Shown: piece by piece, positions 9,863-20,123 of the stretch
How the letters are laid out: every line of letters starts with the position of its first letter
How positions within the stretch are numbered: position 1 is the first letter of the stretch
NCBI GenBank assembly: GCA_963745595.1
Contig: CAVUYB010000014.1
Coordinates: forward strand, 62,001-126,000
Source: DASZUK01 sp963745595
Lineage (GTDB): Bacteria; Actinomycetota; Acidimicrobiia; Acidimicrobiales; RAAP-2
Length of the DNA stretch: 64,000 nucleotides
Direction of reading: 5' to 3'
The notes under the pieces: generated by a model
Database searches by the model: none
What the model saw: only the letters and a program-made list of their open reading frames with translations
Told to the model about the DNA's origin: nothing
Position numbers and translations under genes: made by a program

Positions 9863-11689
9863 ACCCGTCGCTCGACGCGCCGGCGCCCGAGACGGCGCCG
9901 GCCGCACCCGGACCCGGAGGACCGACGATGACCACCCCGATCTGGTTCGGGACGGACGACCGGCCGCTCTTCGGCCTCTTCCACACCCCCGCCGACGGCC
10001 GGGCCCGGGCCGGCGCGGTCATCTGCCCGCCGTTCGACCGGGACTACATGCACGCCCACTACGCCCTCCGCCTGCTCGCCGAGCGGCTGGCCGAGCACGG
10101 CGTCTGCGTCCTCCGCTTCGACTACGACGGCACCGGCGACTCGGCCGGCGGCCCGCAGGACCCGGACCGGGTAGCCGCCTGGCTCGGTTCCGTCGACGCC
10201 GCCCTCGACGTCGTCCGGGCGGCCGGCGCCGAGACGACCGTGCTCATCGGCATGCGGATCGGCGCCACCTTCGCCGGCGCGGTCGCCGAGCGCCGCGGCG
10301 ACGTCGACGACCTCGTCCTGTGGGACCCCGTCACTGTCCGGCAAGGCCTACCTCTCCGAGCAGCGCGCCCTGAGCGCCCTCTCGTTCACCGAGTCGACCG
10401 ACCGGGACGACGGCGCCGTCGAGACCCCCGGCATGCGGTTCGAGGCGCCGACCGTCGAGGCCCTCCGGGCCGTCGACCTGACCAAGACGGTCGGACCGCT
10501 CGCCGAGCGCGTGCTCGTCCTCCCCCGCCCCGAGAAGCCGCTCGCCCGCCTGGCCAAGCGGCTCGACCAGCCCCACGTCGAGTGGTCCGAGGTCACCGGC
10601 CAGGCCGAGCTGATGGACACCGGGTCGCCGAACCAGGTCATGCCCTACGACGACATCGACCGGATCGCCGACTGGGTGTCGTCGGCCGTGCCGGCGACGT
10701 CGGCCCGGCTGCAGCCGCCCGAACCAGCCGGCCCGGCCACCATCGGCCGCCTGGCCGACGGCACCGCGATCGTCGAGACGCCGACCGCCCTCGGGCCGGC
10801 CGGGCTCTTCGGCGTCGTCACCGACGTGCCCGGCCGCACCGGCGGGCCGACGGCCGTCTTCTTGAACGTCGCCAACGAGCACCGGCTCGGTCCCGCCCGC
10901 CTCTGGGTCGACCTCGCCCGCCAGTGGGCCGCGTCCGGCATCCGGTCCGTCCGCTTCGACCTGAGCGGCCTCGGCGACAGCCCGACCCGCCAGTCCGACC
11001 AGCGGCGGTTCGTCACCCGGGCCCCCGAGTCGTTCGACGACGTCATCGACGTCTGCCGGGCCGTCTCCCCCGACGACCCGTCGAACGTCGTCCTCTTCGG
11101 GCTCTGCGCCTCCGCCTACCAGGCGCTCGACAGCGCCTTCGACGTCTTCCCCCGGGGCGTCGTCTCGATCAACCCGATCCTCTCGTTCCTGCCGCCCGAG
11201 CTCGTCACCGGCGACACCCTCGACCCACGGCGCCACGTCGCCATCCCCCGGCCCTCGGCCATGCAGGCCTTCCGGGGCGACGGGCGGCTCGCCGGCCTGC
11301 GCAAGCGCTTCCCCCGGCTCGCCGTCCGCGGCCGCGAGCTCTCCGAGACGCTCGAAGCCCTGACCGCCGCCCGGGAGCGCCGGCCGGCCGCCTGGCTGAA
11401 GAAGCTCACCGACGCCGACGTCGACGTCCTGCTGATCTGCGGCGACCGCGAGGCCCGACCGATCAAGCTCAGCGGGACGACGTGGTCGTTCCGGCGGCTC
11501 GAACGGACCGGGCGCTACCGCCTCGACCTGATCCCCGGGCTCGAGCACGCCCTGCTCATCACCGACCAGCGGGCCGACGTCCGCCGGCGGGTCACCGAGT
11601 ACATGCACCGCCTGGCCGCCACTGACGGCCACACCCCTGGCCGCACCGCCAACGACCACCCGGCCCCGGTCGGCGCCACTGCCGGCTGA
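9859..11689 (+). CDS. Two-domain alpha/beta hydrolase (exosortase-associated type)
   Basis: Two alpha/beta-hydrolase domains in tandem, each like the exosortase-A-system-associated hydrolases that accompany EPS loci. Domain 1 (about residues 30-270) has C-P-P-F-D-R-D-Y, F-D-Y-D-G-T-G-D-S and an elbow G-M-R-I-G-A with no serine. Domain 2 (about 300-600) has V-R-F-D-L-S-G-L-G-D-S and an elbow G-L-C-A-S with cysteine in the nucleophile position, then a late G-L-E-H-A-L that could supply histidine. The gene changes frame once near 10335, where the C run of G-A-C-C-C-C has one base too many. A paralogue with the same fusion lies at 34624-36512. No exosortase gene is visible, so the role is open; deacylation or transfer on the polysaccharide is possible. 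Confidence 0.8.
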
Positions 11690-11741
11690 CGCCGGCCGGA
11701 CTTCGCCGTCTCAGGGCACCCGACTCGGACCGACGGCCGCC

Positions 11742-13003
11742 TCAGGTCGCCGACTGGGCGGCCGGTGCCGGGTCGTCCGATGGCTTCGGCGTCGAACCGT
11801 TGGAGCTCTTCGGCGCTGCGTCATCAGACGTCTTCGGCTCCGCCGTCGGCCGTCTTCGATCGCTGCGCCTCGTCGAGCGGCCGTTCCGGCGGGCCTCGAT
11901 GGCCTCGTAGAGCCCGCTTGTGGAGCGGCCGCACGACCATGAACGCCCGGGCGGCCGTCCGGTCGACGGGGTTGCGACCGAGCGGCACGAAGTACGAGCA
12001 GAAGCGCTTGCGGTCGGGGTACATCCGCAGGAGGGTCTCGTTGTCCTTGTACGTGCACGTGTCGAGCCAGTCGGCGTCGGTGCGGTGGTGGAAGTCGTCG
12101 ATGACGTCGAGGTGGAGCTGGAGGCCGGGGCGGAACTTGGCCAGCTCCTCGTCGTAGACGAGCTTGAGCAGGAACAGGCCCTCGCGCCCCTGCATGTTCA
12201 GCTGCATCGCGCAGACCCGACCGTCGACCTCCAGGGAGTGGACGTGGAGCCGGCCGGCCTGCGCGGAACCGGTCGGCCATCTCGGCGAAGTAGGCCGGCT
12301 CGCCGGGAACGGTCGTCATCGCCACGCCCGTCCGGGCCTTGTAGCCGGCTCCCTCCAGCCGGATGAGCTCCTGGACGGCGGTCGGGTCGTCGCTGCGGTC
12401 GACGCGGACGACCTCGCCGCCGAGGGTCGTCCCGAGGTTCCGGCGGAGCCGAGCCAGGTTGCGGAGGAATTTCCCGCCGTGGCTCGCCCGGTAGTCGGCG
12501 TCGGGCCGGCGGACGACGATCGGCCGCTCCCACGACTCGTAGCGGTAAGAGGGAAGGCCGGCCTCGCGGGCCCCGTCACGGACGGCGTCCTCGACCGCGC
12601 CGCCCTCGGCCAGCTCCTGGAGGACCAGGACCCGGCCGTGCGTCAGGCCCCGACGGTCCCGGAGCGCCCCGAACACCGCGGCCAACGCCTCGCCGCTGCG
12701 GTCCCGGTCCACCAGCGGGGTCCCGCAGTACATCATCCGTCGGACGGTGTTCGTGACGAACGGGTAGGGGAACTGGCGCCACCGCGTCACCTCGCGGACG
12801 GGGAGACAGGCGACGATCCGGCCGCCGTCCTCGGCGAAGACGATGTCGATCTGGTCGCCGAACTGCTGGTGACGGGCGGCCGGGATGACGCAGTCCGGCT
12901 CGAACAGCGGATTGGGCTCGACGACCCGGTCGGCCATGGCCCGCCAGGCCCCCTCGTCCTCGGGGGTCAGGTCGCGGGCATGGACAATCCGGGCCTTCGT
13001 CAC
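11742..13003 (-). CDS. FemAB/GNAT-like acyltransferase (Acetyltransf_6)
   Basis: The protein is similar to the FemAB-like GNAT family often found in EPS clusters, which transfer acyl or aminoacyl groups. The core includes R-A-S-H-G-G-K-F-L-R-N-L-A-R-L-R-R-N-L, the K-A-R-T-G-V-A segment, M-Q-L-N-M-Q-G-R-E-G-L-F-L-L-K, and Y-K-D-N-E-T. A GTG at 13003 with GGAG nine bases upstream is a better start than the longer open frame. The frame changes near 12255. A second shift near 11850 would lead into a Ser/Pro/Asp-rich tail ending at the TGA at 11742-11744; without it the stop is at 11824. It faces the carrier-protein operon convergently and is a candidate acceptor-side enzyme for a carrier-bound aminoacyl group. 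That link is inference. Confidence 0.75.
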
Positions 13004-13399
13004 AGGTCGTTCTCCGTCTCGATCGGCTGTCGCGGTGGGGTGGTGCAGTCTGGCAGTGGGCGCGGTCGGGCGGGTCGACCCGGGTCGGCGGACAGCGGCG
13101 GCGCAACGCCCGTCGCCGGCCATCGGACGAGGGCCTGCCGCCAAAGGTGATACCACGGTTTGCCGACTAAAGCCCCTGCACAGTAGCCCTTCAGCCACTC
13201 CTCAGGAGGCTAGGCGACTCGCCACCGCCCCTCGGGCCGGCCGGGGAACCGGACACCGGGGGCCGACGGACCGGTACCGGGAGCCGGGCCATCGATCGCG
13301 GCCGATGTATCACGTCGGGGGCCGCCGGCTCTACCTGGTGCAACAACCTTCCAAGGGTCCAGCCGGGCCTCCCCTTTCCAGGCGAATCGAGGAGCAAGC
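13004..13399. promoter_or_regulatory. Divergent intergenic region with two GTATCAC heptamers
   Basis: This is a 396-base gap between the divergent FemAB-like gene (-) and the nucleotide-sugar dehydrogenase (+), so it should hold both promoters. Two copies of the heptamer are present: GTGATAC at 13147-13153 (reading GTATCAC toward the FemAB-like gene, about 145 bases upstream) and GTATCAC at 13307-13313 (about 90 bases before the ATG at 13400). GAGGAG just before 13400 is the ribosome-binding site. No open frame here looks like a gene. Confidence 0.45.
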
Positions 13400-14723
13400 A
13401 TGAAGGTCGCCGTCTTCGGACTTGGCTATGTCGGGACCGTCACCGCCGCGGTCCTCGCGTCCAACGGCCACGAGGTCTGGGGCGTCGACGTCGACACGGG
13501 CAAGGTGCAGGCCATCAACGACGGGAAGAGCACCGTCGTCGAGCCCGGCCTCGAGAGCCTGGTGGCCAACGCCGTGGCCGAGTCCCGGCTACGGGCGACG
13601 ACCGACGTCTACGGCGCGATCGACGGCGCCGAGCTGTCGCTGTCTGCGTCGGCACGCCGTCGTCGGCCAACGGCAGCACGAACCTCGACTACGTCCGCCG
13701 GGCCGTGAGCGACATCGTCGACGCCCTGGCCGCCGGCGCCGGCTCGCCGACCGGCCACCACGCGGTGGTCATCCGCAGCACGGTGCCCCCGGGCACCGTC
13801 GACGAGGTCGTCACGCCGCTCGTCGCCGGCCGGCTCGGGTCGTCGCCGGTCGAGGTCGGGACGGGCATGTGCCCGGAGTTCCTCCGCGAGGGATCGGCCA
13901 TCGCCGACTTCTACGACTCCCCGCTGACCGCGGTCGGCACGGCCGACGAGCGGGTCGGCGCCACCGTGCAACGGCTGTTGACGTTCCTCCCGGAGCCGGT
14001 GAAGGTCGTCGGCACCCGGGACGCCGAGGGGCTCAAGTACGCCTGCAACGCCTACCATGCGACGAAGGTCTCGTTCGCCAACGAGCTCGGCCGGCTGTTC
14101 CGGCTGCTCGGCGTCGACTCCCGGGAGGTGATGAAGCTGTTCTGCGAGGACACGAAGCTCAACATCTCCACCACCTACCTGTCCCCCGGCTTCGCCTTCG
14201 GCGGCTCGTGCCTGCCGAAGGACCTCCGGTCGCTGCTCTACCTGGCCCGGATGAACTCGGTCGACCTGCCGCTGCTGTCGGGGACGCTGGCCAGCAACAC
14301 GCTGTCGGTCGGCGACGTCGTCAACCGGGTGCTCGCCACCGACGCCCGCTCGGTCGCCCTGCTCGGGCTCAGCTTCAAGATGGACAGCGACGACCTCCGG
14401 GAGAGCCCGTACGTCGACCTGGCCGAGACGCTGATCGGCAAGGGCTTCGACGTCCGCATCTACGACCCGCTCGTCGACACCTCCAAGCTGGTCGGCGCGA
14501 ACCTGAACTACGTGATGTCGAAGCTGCCCGCACGTCCAGCGGGCCATGCTGCCGACCGCGGCCGACGCGCTGCACGGCGCCGACCTCGCCCTCGTCTCGA
14601 GCGCCGACCCGTCGGTCGTCGACGCCCTTCTCGACCGACCCGCCGGTCACCGTCATCGACCTCACCGGGCGCCTGGGCGCCGAGGTCGAGACGCTCTCCA
14701 GCTACGAGGGGGTGGCGTGGTAG
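13400..14723 (+). CDS. UDP-glucose/GDP-mannose 6-dehydrogenase
   Basis: This NAD-dependent enzyme oxidises a nucleotide sugar to the uronic acid in two steps. The N-terminal Rossmann domain starts M-K-V-A-V-F-G-L-G-Y-V-G. The central helix has the K-Y-A-C-N-A-Y-H-A-T-K-V-S-F-A-N-E segment, and the catalytic cysteine lies in F-A-F-G-G-S-C-L-P-K-D near base 14200. The Y-L-S-P-G-F-A-F-G-G-S-C context resembles GDP-mannose 6-dehydrogenase (AlgD) more than UDP-glucose dehydrogenase, but specificity is not proven. Frame changes occur near 13640 (one base missing), 14535 and 14630 (one base extra each). Its end overlaps the next glycosyltransferase by a few bases. Confidence 0.85.
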
Positions 14724-15917
14724 GGCGACCGCCCCGGGTCCACATCATCGTCCAGAACCTGCCGGTCCCCTTCGACCGGCGGGTCTGGCTGGAGTGCCGG
14801 TCGCTCACGGCGGCCGGCTACCGGGTCTCGGTGGTGTGCCCCCGCGGCCCCGGCGACCCGGGCGAGGAGGTCATCGAGGGCGTCACCCTCTACAAGTACC
14901 GGCCGCCGAAGACCGGCACCGGCAAGGGCGGCCTTCCTGTGGGAGTACGTCTACTCGTTCGTCGCCACCGCGTGGCTGACCGCCCGGGCGTGGCGGCGGG
15001 ACCGCTTCGACGTCATCCAGGCCTGCAACCCGCCGGACATCTTCTGGCCGATCGCCCTGGCCTTCCGGCTGGCCGGCGTGCGGTTCGTCTTCGACCACCA
15101 CGACCTCTGCCCCGAGCTCTACGAGTCGAAGTTCGAGAACGACACGTCGGTCTTCTACCGCGGGCTGCGGTTCCTCGAGTGGTGCACGTTCCGCAGCGCC
15201 CACCGGGTGATCTCCACCAACGACTCGTACCGGGCGATCGCCATCGAGCGGGGCGGCAAGCGCCCCGACGACGTCACCGTCGTCCGCACCGGCCCCGACC
15301 CCGAGAAGCTGCGGGCCGGCGAAGCCGACCCGAGCCTGCGCCGGGGCCGGCCCCACCTGGCGGTCTACCTCGGCGTGATGGGCGCCCAGGACGGCGTCGA
15401 CCTGGCCGTGCGGACCGTCGACCACATCGTCCACAAGCTCGGACGGACCGACATCAGCTTCACGTTCATCGGTTCGGGCGAGTCGTTCGACGAGCTGCGG
15501 GCCTTGAGCACCGAGCTCGGCGTCGACGACTTCCTCCAGTTCACCGGCCGGGTTCCCGACGAAACCGTCGCCGGCCTGCTCTCGACCGCCGACGTCGGCC
15601 TCTGCCCGGACCCGAAGAACCCGCTGAACGACGTCTCGACGATGAACAAGACGATGGAGTACATGGCCTACGGTCTGCCGGTAGTGGCGTTCGACCTGCA
15701 CGAGACGCGGGTCTCGGCCGCCGAGGCCGCGGTCTATGCCGAGCCGAACGAGGTGCCGGCCTTCGCCGACCTCGTCGTCGACCTCGTCGACGACGAGCCG
15801 CGCCGCGCGACGATGGGCGACTTCGGTCGCCGCCGGGTCGAGGAAAGCCTGGCCTGGACACATCAGAAGGAAGGCTACGTGCGGGTCTTCGACGACCTCA
15901 CCGGGAGGACGGCCTGA
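14717..15917 (+). CDS. GT4 glycosyltransferase (WbuB/WcaI-like)
   Basis: This is a retaining GT-B glycosyltransferase. It opens with V-H-I-I-V-Q-N-L-P-V-P-F-D-R-R-V-W, typical of the family containing WbuB-like fucosaminyl transferases. The middle D-H-H-D-L-C-P-E-L-Y segment lies near base 15100 and the C-terminal M-E-Y-M-A-Y-G-L-P-V-V-A-F-D segment near 15655. The GTG at 14717 overlaps the end of the dehydrogenase, suggesting translational coupling. One frame change near 14930 (extra base in G-G-C-C-T-T-C-C) must be passed. Length of about 400 residues is normal. The sugar donor cannot be deduced, although a uronate made by the neighbouring dehydrogenase is possible. Confidence 0.85.
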
Positions 15918-15918
15918 G

Positions 15919-17829
15919 ATGTGCGGCATCGCCGGGTGCTACCAGCAGGTGGACGGGGAGTCACTCGTCCGGACGATGAGCGATCGACTGGCCCACCGCG
16001 GCCCGGACGACGACGGCCTCTTCTCGTTCCAGCGCGGCCAGATCTCCGTGCCAGCTCGCCCACCGCCGACTCTCGATCATCGACCTCTCGACCGGCGGCC
16101 ACCAGCCGGTCAGCCGGGACGGGCTGACGCTCTGCTACAACGGCGAGCTCTACAACTACCGCGACCTGCGGACCGAGCTGATGGCCCACGGCGTCCGCTT
16201 CCACACGTCCTCGGACACCGAGGTCGTCCTCGAGGCCTGGCGGTACTGGGGCCCCGACGCCCTCCCCCGCTTCCGCGGCATGTTCGCCTTCGCCATCTTC
16301 GACGAGCGCACCGGCTCGCTGGTGCTCGCCCGCGACCAGCTCGGCATCAAGCCGCTGCACTACCTGCCCCGCAAGGACGGCGTCGTCTTCGCCTCCGAGC
16401 TGAAGAGCATCGTCAGCGCGGTCGGTCAGGGCATGGAGGCCGATCCGGGCGCCCTCGTCGCGTCGCTCCTCTACTACTGGATCCCGCCGGAGCGCTGCGC
16501 CATCAAGGGCGTCGAGAAGCTGCCTCCCGGCACCTGGGTCGAGTTCCGGCCCGACGGCCGCTCGACCGTGCACCGGTACTGGTCGATCGCCGAGGTCGCG
16601 GCCGAGGCCGCGGCCGGGCCACCGGCCGACCTGCGCGAGGTCATCGAGGCGTCGGTGGCCGCCCACCTCGTCGCCGACGTGCCCGGTCTCGACCTTCCTG
16701 AGCGGCGGGCTCGACTCCAGCATCATCTCGGTCCTCGCCAAACGGCACAACCCGGGGCTCGACGCCTACACGATCACCTTCCGCCCCCAGGACCACCGCC
16801 TCGAGGCGATGCCGGACGACGCCGATCTACGCCCGCAAGGTGGCCCGGCAGTTCGGCATCACGCTGCACGAGATCGAGGCCACACCGGACATCGTCCAGC
16901 TCCTCCCCCGGATCGTCGACATCCTCGACGAGCCGGTCGGCGATCCGGCCGCCATCAACACGCTGCTCATGTGCGAGGCCGCCCGCGACGCCGGCGTGAA
17001 GGTGATGCTGTCCGGGATGGGCGCCGACGAGCTGTTCGGCGGCTACCGCAAGCATCTCGCCTGCCTGCTCGGCGCTTCCTACCGGCGGGTCCCCGGCCCG
17101 GCCCGGCGGATGGTCAAGGGCGGTGTCGACCTCCTCCCGGTGGTCGCCGGCGGCCGCGGGCTGCGCCAGGTCCGGTGGACCAAGCGGTTCTTGGACTTCG
17201 CCGAGCTCCCCGAGGCCGAGGCGTTCCGCCGGAGCTACACCCTCTACGACCCGCCGGACCTCGTCGGTCTGGTCAGCCCCGAGCTGGGCCCGTACGTCGC
17301 CGACGTCATCGACGAGCACGACGCCATCTACGCCGACAACACCCTGCCGGACGCGGTCAGCCGGATGTGCCTGGCCGACAGCCGGCTGTTCCTGCCCGGC
17401 CTCAACCTGGCCTACACCGACCGGGCCAGCATGGCCGCCTCCGTCGAGGTCCGCGTGCCGTTCGTCGACCCGACCGTCGTCGCCGCCGCCTTCTCGACCC
17501 CCGGGCCGACAAAGATCCGGGGCCGGACCTCCAAGGCCGCCCTGAAGGACGCCGCCGCGGCCTGGCTGCCCCAGGAGATCATCCACCGGCCCAAGGCCTC
17601 CTTCAGCGCCCCGCTGCGGGCCTGGATCTCCCGCGACCTGAAGGACACGGTCGACCAGGAGCTGCTCGGCGGCGAGCTGGTGGCGAGCGGGTTCCTCCGT
17701 CGCGAGCCGCTGGAGCAGTTGATCCTCGACGAGCGCAACGGCCGCCAGGACAACTCCAAGCAGATCTGGCAGCTGCTGACCACCGAGATGTGGTGCCGGC
17801 AGGCCCGGTCCAGCGGCGTGACGGTGTGA
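15919..17829 (+). CDS. asnB: Asparagine synthase (glutamine-hydrolysing), AsnB type
   Basis: This is a class II glutamine amidotransferase with an ATP-dependent synthetase domain, of the type common in capsule and O-antigen loci where it may amidate a uronic acid. The N-terminal nucleophile Cys2 is in M-C-G-I-A-G. The glutaminase motifs R-G-P-D-D-D-G and N-G-E-L-Y-N follow. The PP-loop is S-G-G-L-D-S-S near base 16695, and G-A-D-E-L-F-G-G-Y lies near 17030. The protein is about 635 residues. Frame changes near 16055, 16685 and 16825 each look like one extra base. The start is one base after the previous stop. A preceding sugar dehydrogenase supports the uronamide idea, but free asparagine synthesis is also possible. 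Confidence 0.85.
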
Positions 17830-17908
17830 TCGCCGCCAGCCGCCCAGCCGACCGCCGCCCAGACCACCACCCCGACGACAACCCTGACGACCAGAACAGA
17901 GGAGCACG

Positions 17909-20107
17909 GTGAAGCAAGTCGCCCAGAACTACAAGACCGGGGACCTCCAGGTCCTCGACGTCCCGGCGCCGGCCTGCCGGCCCGGTGGGGTGCTCGTCCG
18001 CTCCCTGTACTCGCTCATCTCGACCGGCACCGAGGTCATGAAGGTCACCGAGGCCAACATGTCGCTCCTCGGCAAGGCCCGCTCCCGCCCGGACCAGGTG
18101 CGCAAGCTCGTCGACAGCGTCGCCCAGCAGGGCGTGCGCAGCACGTACGCCAAGGCGATGAACCAGCTCGACTCGTACACGCCGCTCGGCTACTCGCTCT
18201 GCGGCGTCGTCGTCGAGGTCGGCCGCGGCGCCGAGGAGTTCAAGACCGGCCAGGTCGTCGCCTGCGCCGGGCAACGAGTTCGCCCTGCACGCCGAGGTCA
18301 ACTGGGTGCCCCGGAACCTCTGCGTGCCGGTGCCCGACGGCGTCGAGCCGCAGCTGGCCGCCTTCGCCACCGTCGGCGCCATCGCCATGCAGGGCGTCCG
18401 CCGGGCCGAGCCCCAGCTCGGCGACACCGCCTGCGTCGTCGGTCTCGGCCTCGTCGGCCAGCTGATCGTCCAGCTGCTCGTCGCCGCCGGCGTCCGCGTC
18501 GTCGGCCTCGACGTCGTCGCCGACCGCTGCCGGCTGGCCGAGAAGGCCGGCGCGGTGGCCTGCGACTCGCCCGACCCGGACGGCCTCGACCGGATCGAGC
18601 AGGCGCTCGCCGATCTGACCGGTGGCATCGGCGCCGACCACGTCCTCCTGATCGCCGGCGGGTCAGTCGAACGGCCCGGTCGAGGCGGCCGCCCGCCTGG
18701 CCCGCGACCGGGCCCGGATCGTCGACGTCGGCAAGCTCAAGCTCGACCTGCCGTGGAACGCCTACTACGACAAGGAGCTCGACGTCCGCTTCTCCCGGTC
18801 GTACGGCCCCGGCCGCTACGACGACATCTACGAGCTCGAGGGCGTCGACTACCCCGTCGGCTACGTCCGCTGGACCGAGCGGCGGAACCTCGAGTGCTTC
18901 GTCGACCTGCTCGCCCGGGAGGCGCTGCCGGTCGACCTGCTCGTCGCCGAGTCGTTCGCGGTCACCGAGGCCGCCGACGTCTACGGCCGGCTCCGGGCCG
19001 GTGAGCTGCACGGCGTCGGCTTCCTCTTCGAGTACCCGAAGGTCGACGGCGACACCGATCGCGAGGCGGCGGCCGCCGCGGCCTCGGTGATCGCCGCCGT
19101 CCCGGCCTCGACGCGCCGCGGACCGGCCGCCCGACCACCGCGCCGGGGCGCTGCGCGTCGGCTTCATCGGTGCCGGCAACTACGCCTCGTCGATGCTCCT
19201 GCCCCACCTGGCCCAGCGGGAGGACGTCGACGCTGGCCCACGTCGTGACGAACACGTCGCTGTCGGCCGCCAACGCCCAGCGCCGGTTCGACTTCGCCGA
19301 GGCGTCGACCGACGTCGACCGGCTGCTCGCCGACGACACGATCGACGCGGTCTTCGTCGTCACCCGCCACCACACCCACGCCGAGCTCGTCTGCCGGTCG
19401 CTGGAGGCCGGCAAGGCGACGTTCGTCGAGAAGCCGCTCGCCCTCGACGACGAGCAGCTCGGCCGCATCCTCGACGTCGTGCGCACGACCGGCAACGACC
19501 GGCTCATGGTCGGCTTCAACCGACGGTTCGCCCCGCTGCTGACCGTCGTTGCGCACACCGGTTCGGGTCGAACACCCACGGCGCGGTCGTGCGCTACCTC
19601 GTCAACGCCGGGCCGCTCGGCGCCAGCAGCTGGTACCGCAACACCGAGCTCGAAGGCTCCCGCTTCGCCGGCGAGGGCGGCCACTTCCTCGACACGATCT
19701 CGTGGTGGCTCGACGCCCGGCCCAGCGAGGTGCTGGCCATGACGGCCGCCGACCCCGACGACCTGCACGTCGTCGTCCGCTACGACGACGGCTCGCTGGC
19801 CAGCATCGACTACGTCACCCACGGCAACCCGCGCTACCCGAAGGAGACGTTCGAGGTCTCCGCCGGTGGCCGGACGGCCCGGCTCGACAACTTCGGCAAG
19901 GCCACCGTCTGGACCGGCCGCCGGCACTCCGCCCGGCGGGCCTTCGGCTCGGTCGACAAGGGCCAGGCCGAGCAGGTCGCCCGCTTCGTCGACGCCGTCC
20001 GGTCCGGCCGCCCGATGCCGATCTCGCTCGACTCGCTGGCCGCCACGACCGCCGCCACCCTGGCCGTCGGGCGCAGCCTGGCCTCGGGTGGTCCGATTAC
20101 GCTGTGA
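17909..20107 (+). CDS. Bi-domain oxidoreductase (MDR plus Gfo/Idh/MocA)
   Basis: Two oxidoreductase domains are fused. Residues about 1-390 are a zinc-type alcohol dehydrogenase (medium-chain) domain with L-I-S-T-G-T-E, G-Y-S-L-C-G-V-V-V-E-V-G and the nucleotide-binding V-V-G-L-G-L-V-G-Q. Residues about 410-730 are a Gfo/Idh/MocA domain with G-F-I-G-A-G-N-Y-A, the E-K-P-L-A-L signature near base 19430, and G-G-H-F-L-D near 19675. This fusion is regularly found next to heparinase II/III genes in polysaccharide loci, as here. A GTG start follows GAGGAG. Frame changes are needed near 18270, 18665, 19110, 19230 and 19555. The substrate is unknown. Confidence 0.82.
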
Positions 20108-20123
20108 CGCCGGTGGAGCGGCG

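Noticed and set aside
11681..11696. GCCGGC-TGAC-GCCGGC hairpin at the end of the two-domain hydrolase as a terminator
   Set aside because: The stem is short and self-palindromic, it spans the stop codon, and no T-run follows; such stems are common by chance at this GC content.
13140..13170. GGCAAACC on the minus strand (13157-13164) recalling the core of a c-di-GMP-I riboswitch
   Set aside because: The rest of the conserved core, including a G-A-C-G-C-A-A-A-G-C-C-like segment, is not present downstream. A similar fragment near 30150 is also incomplete.
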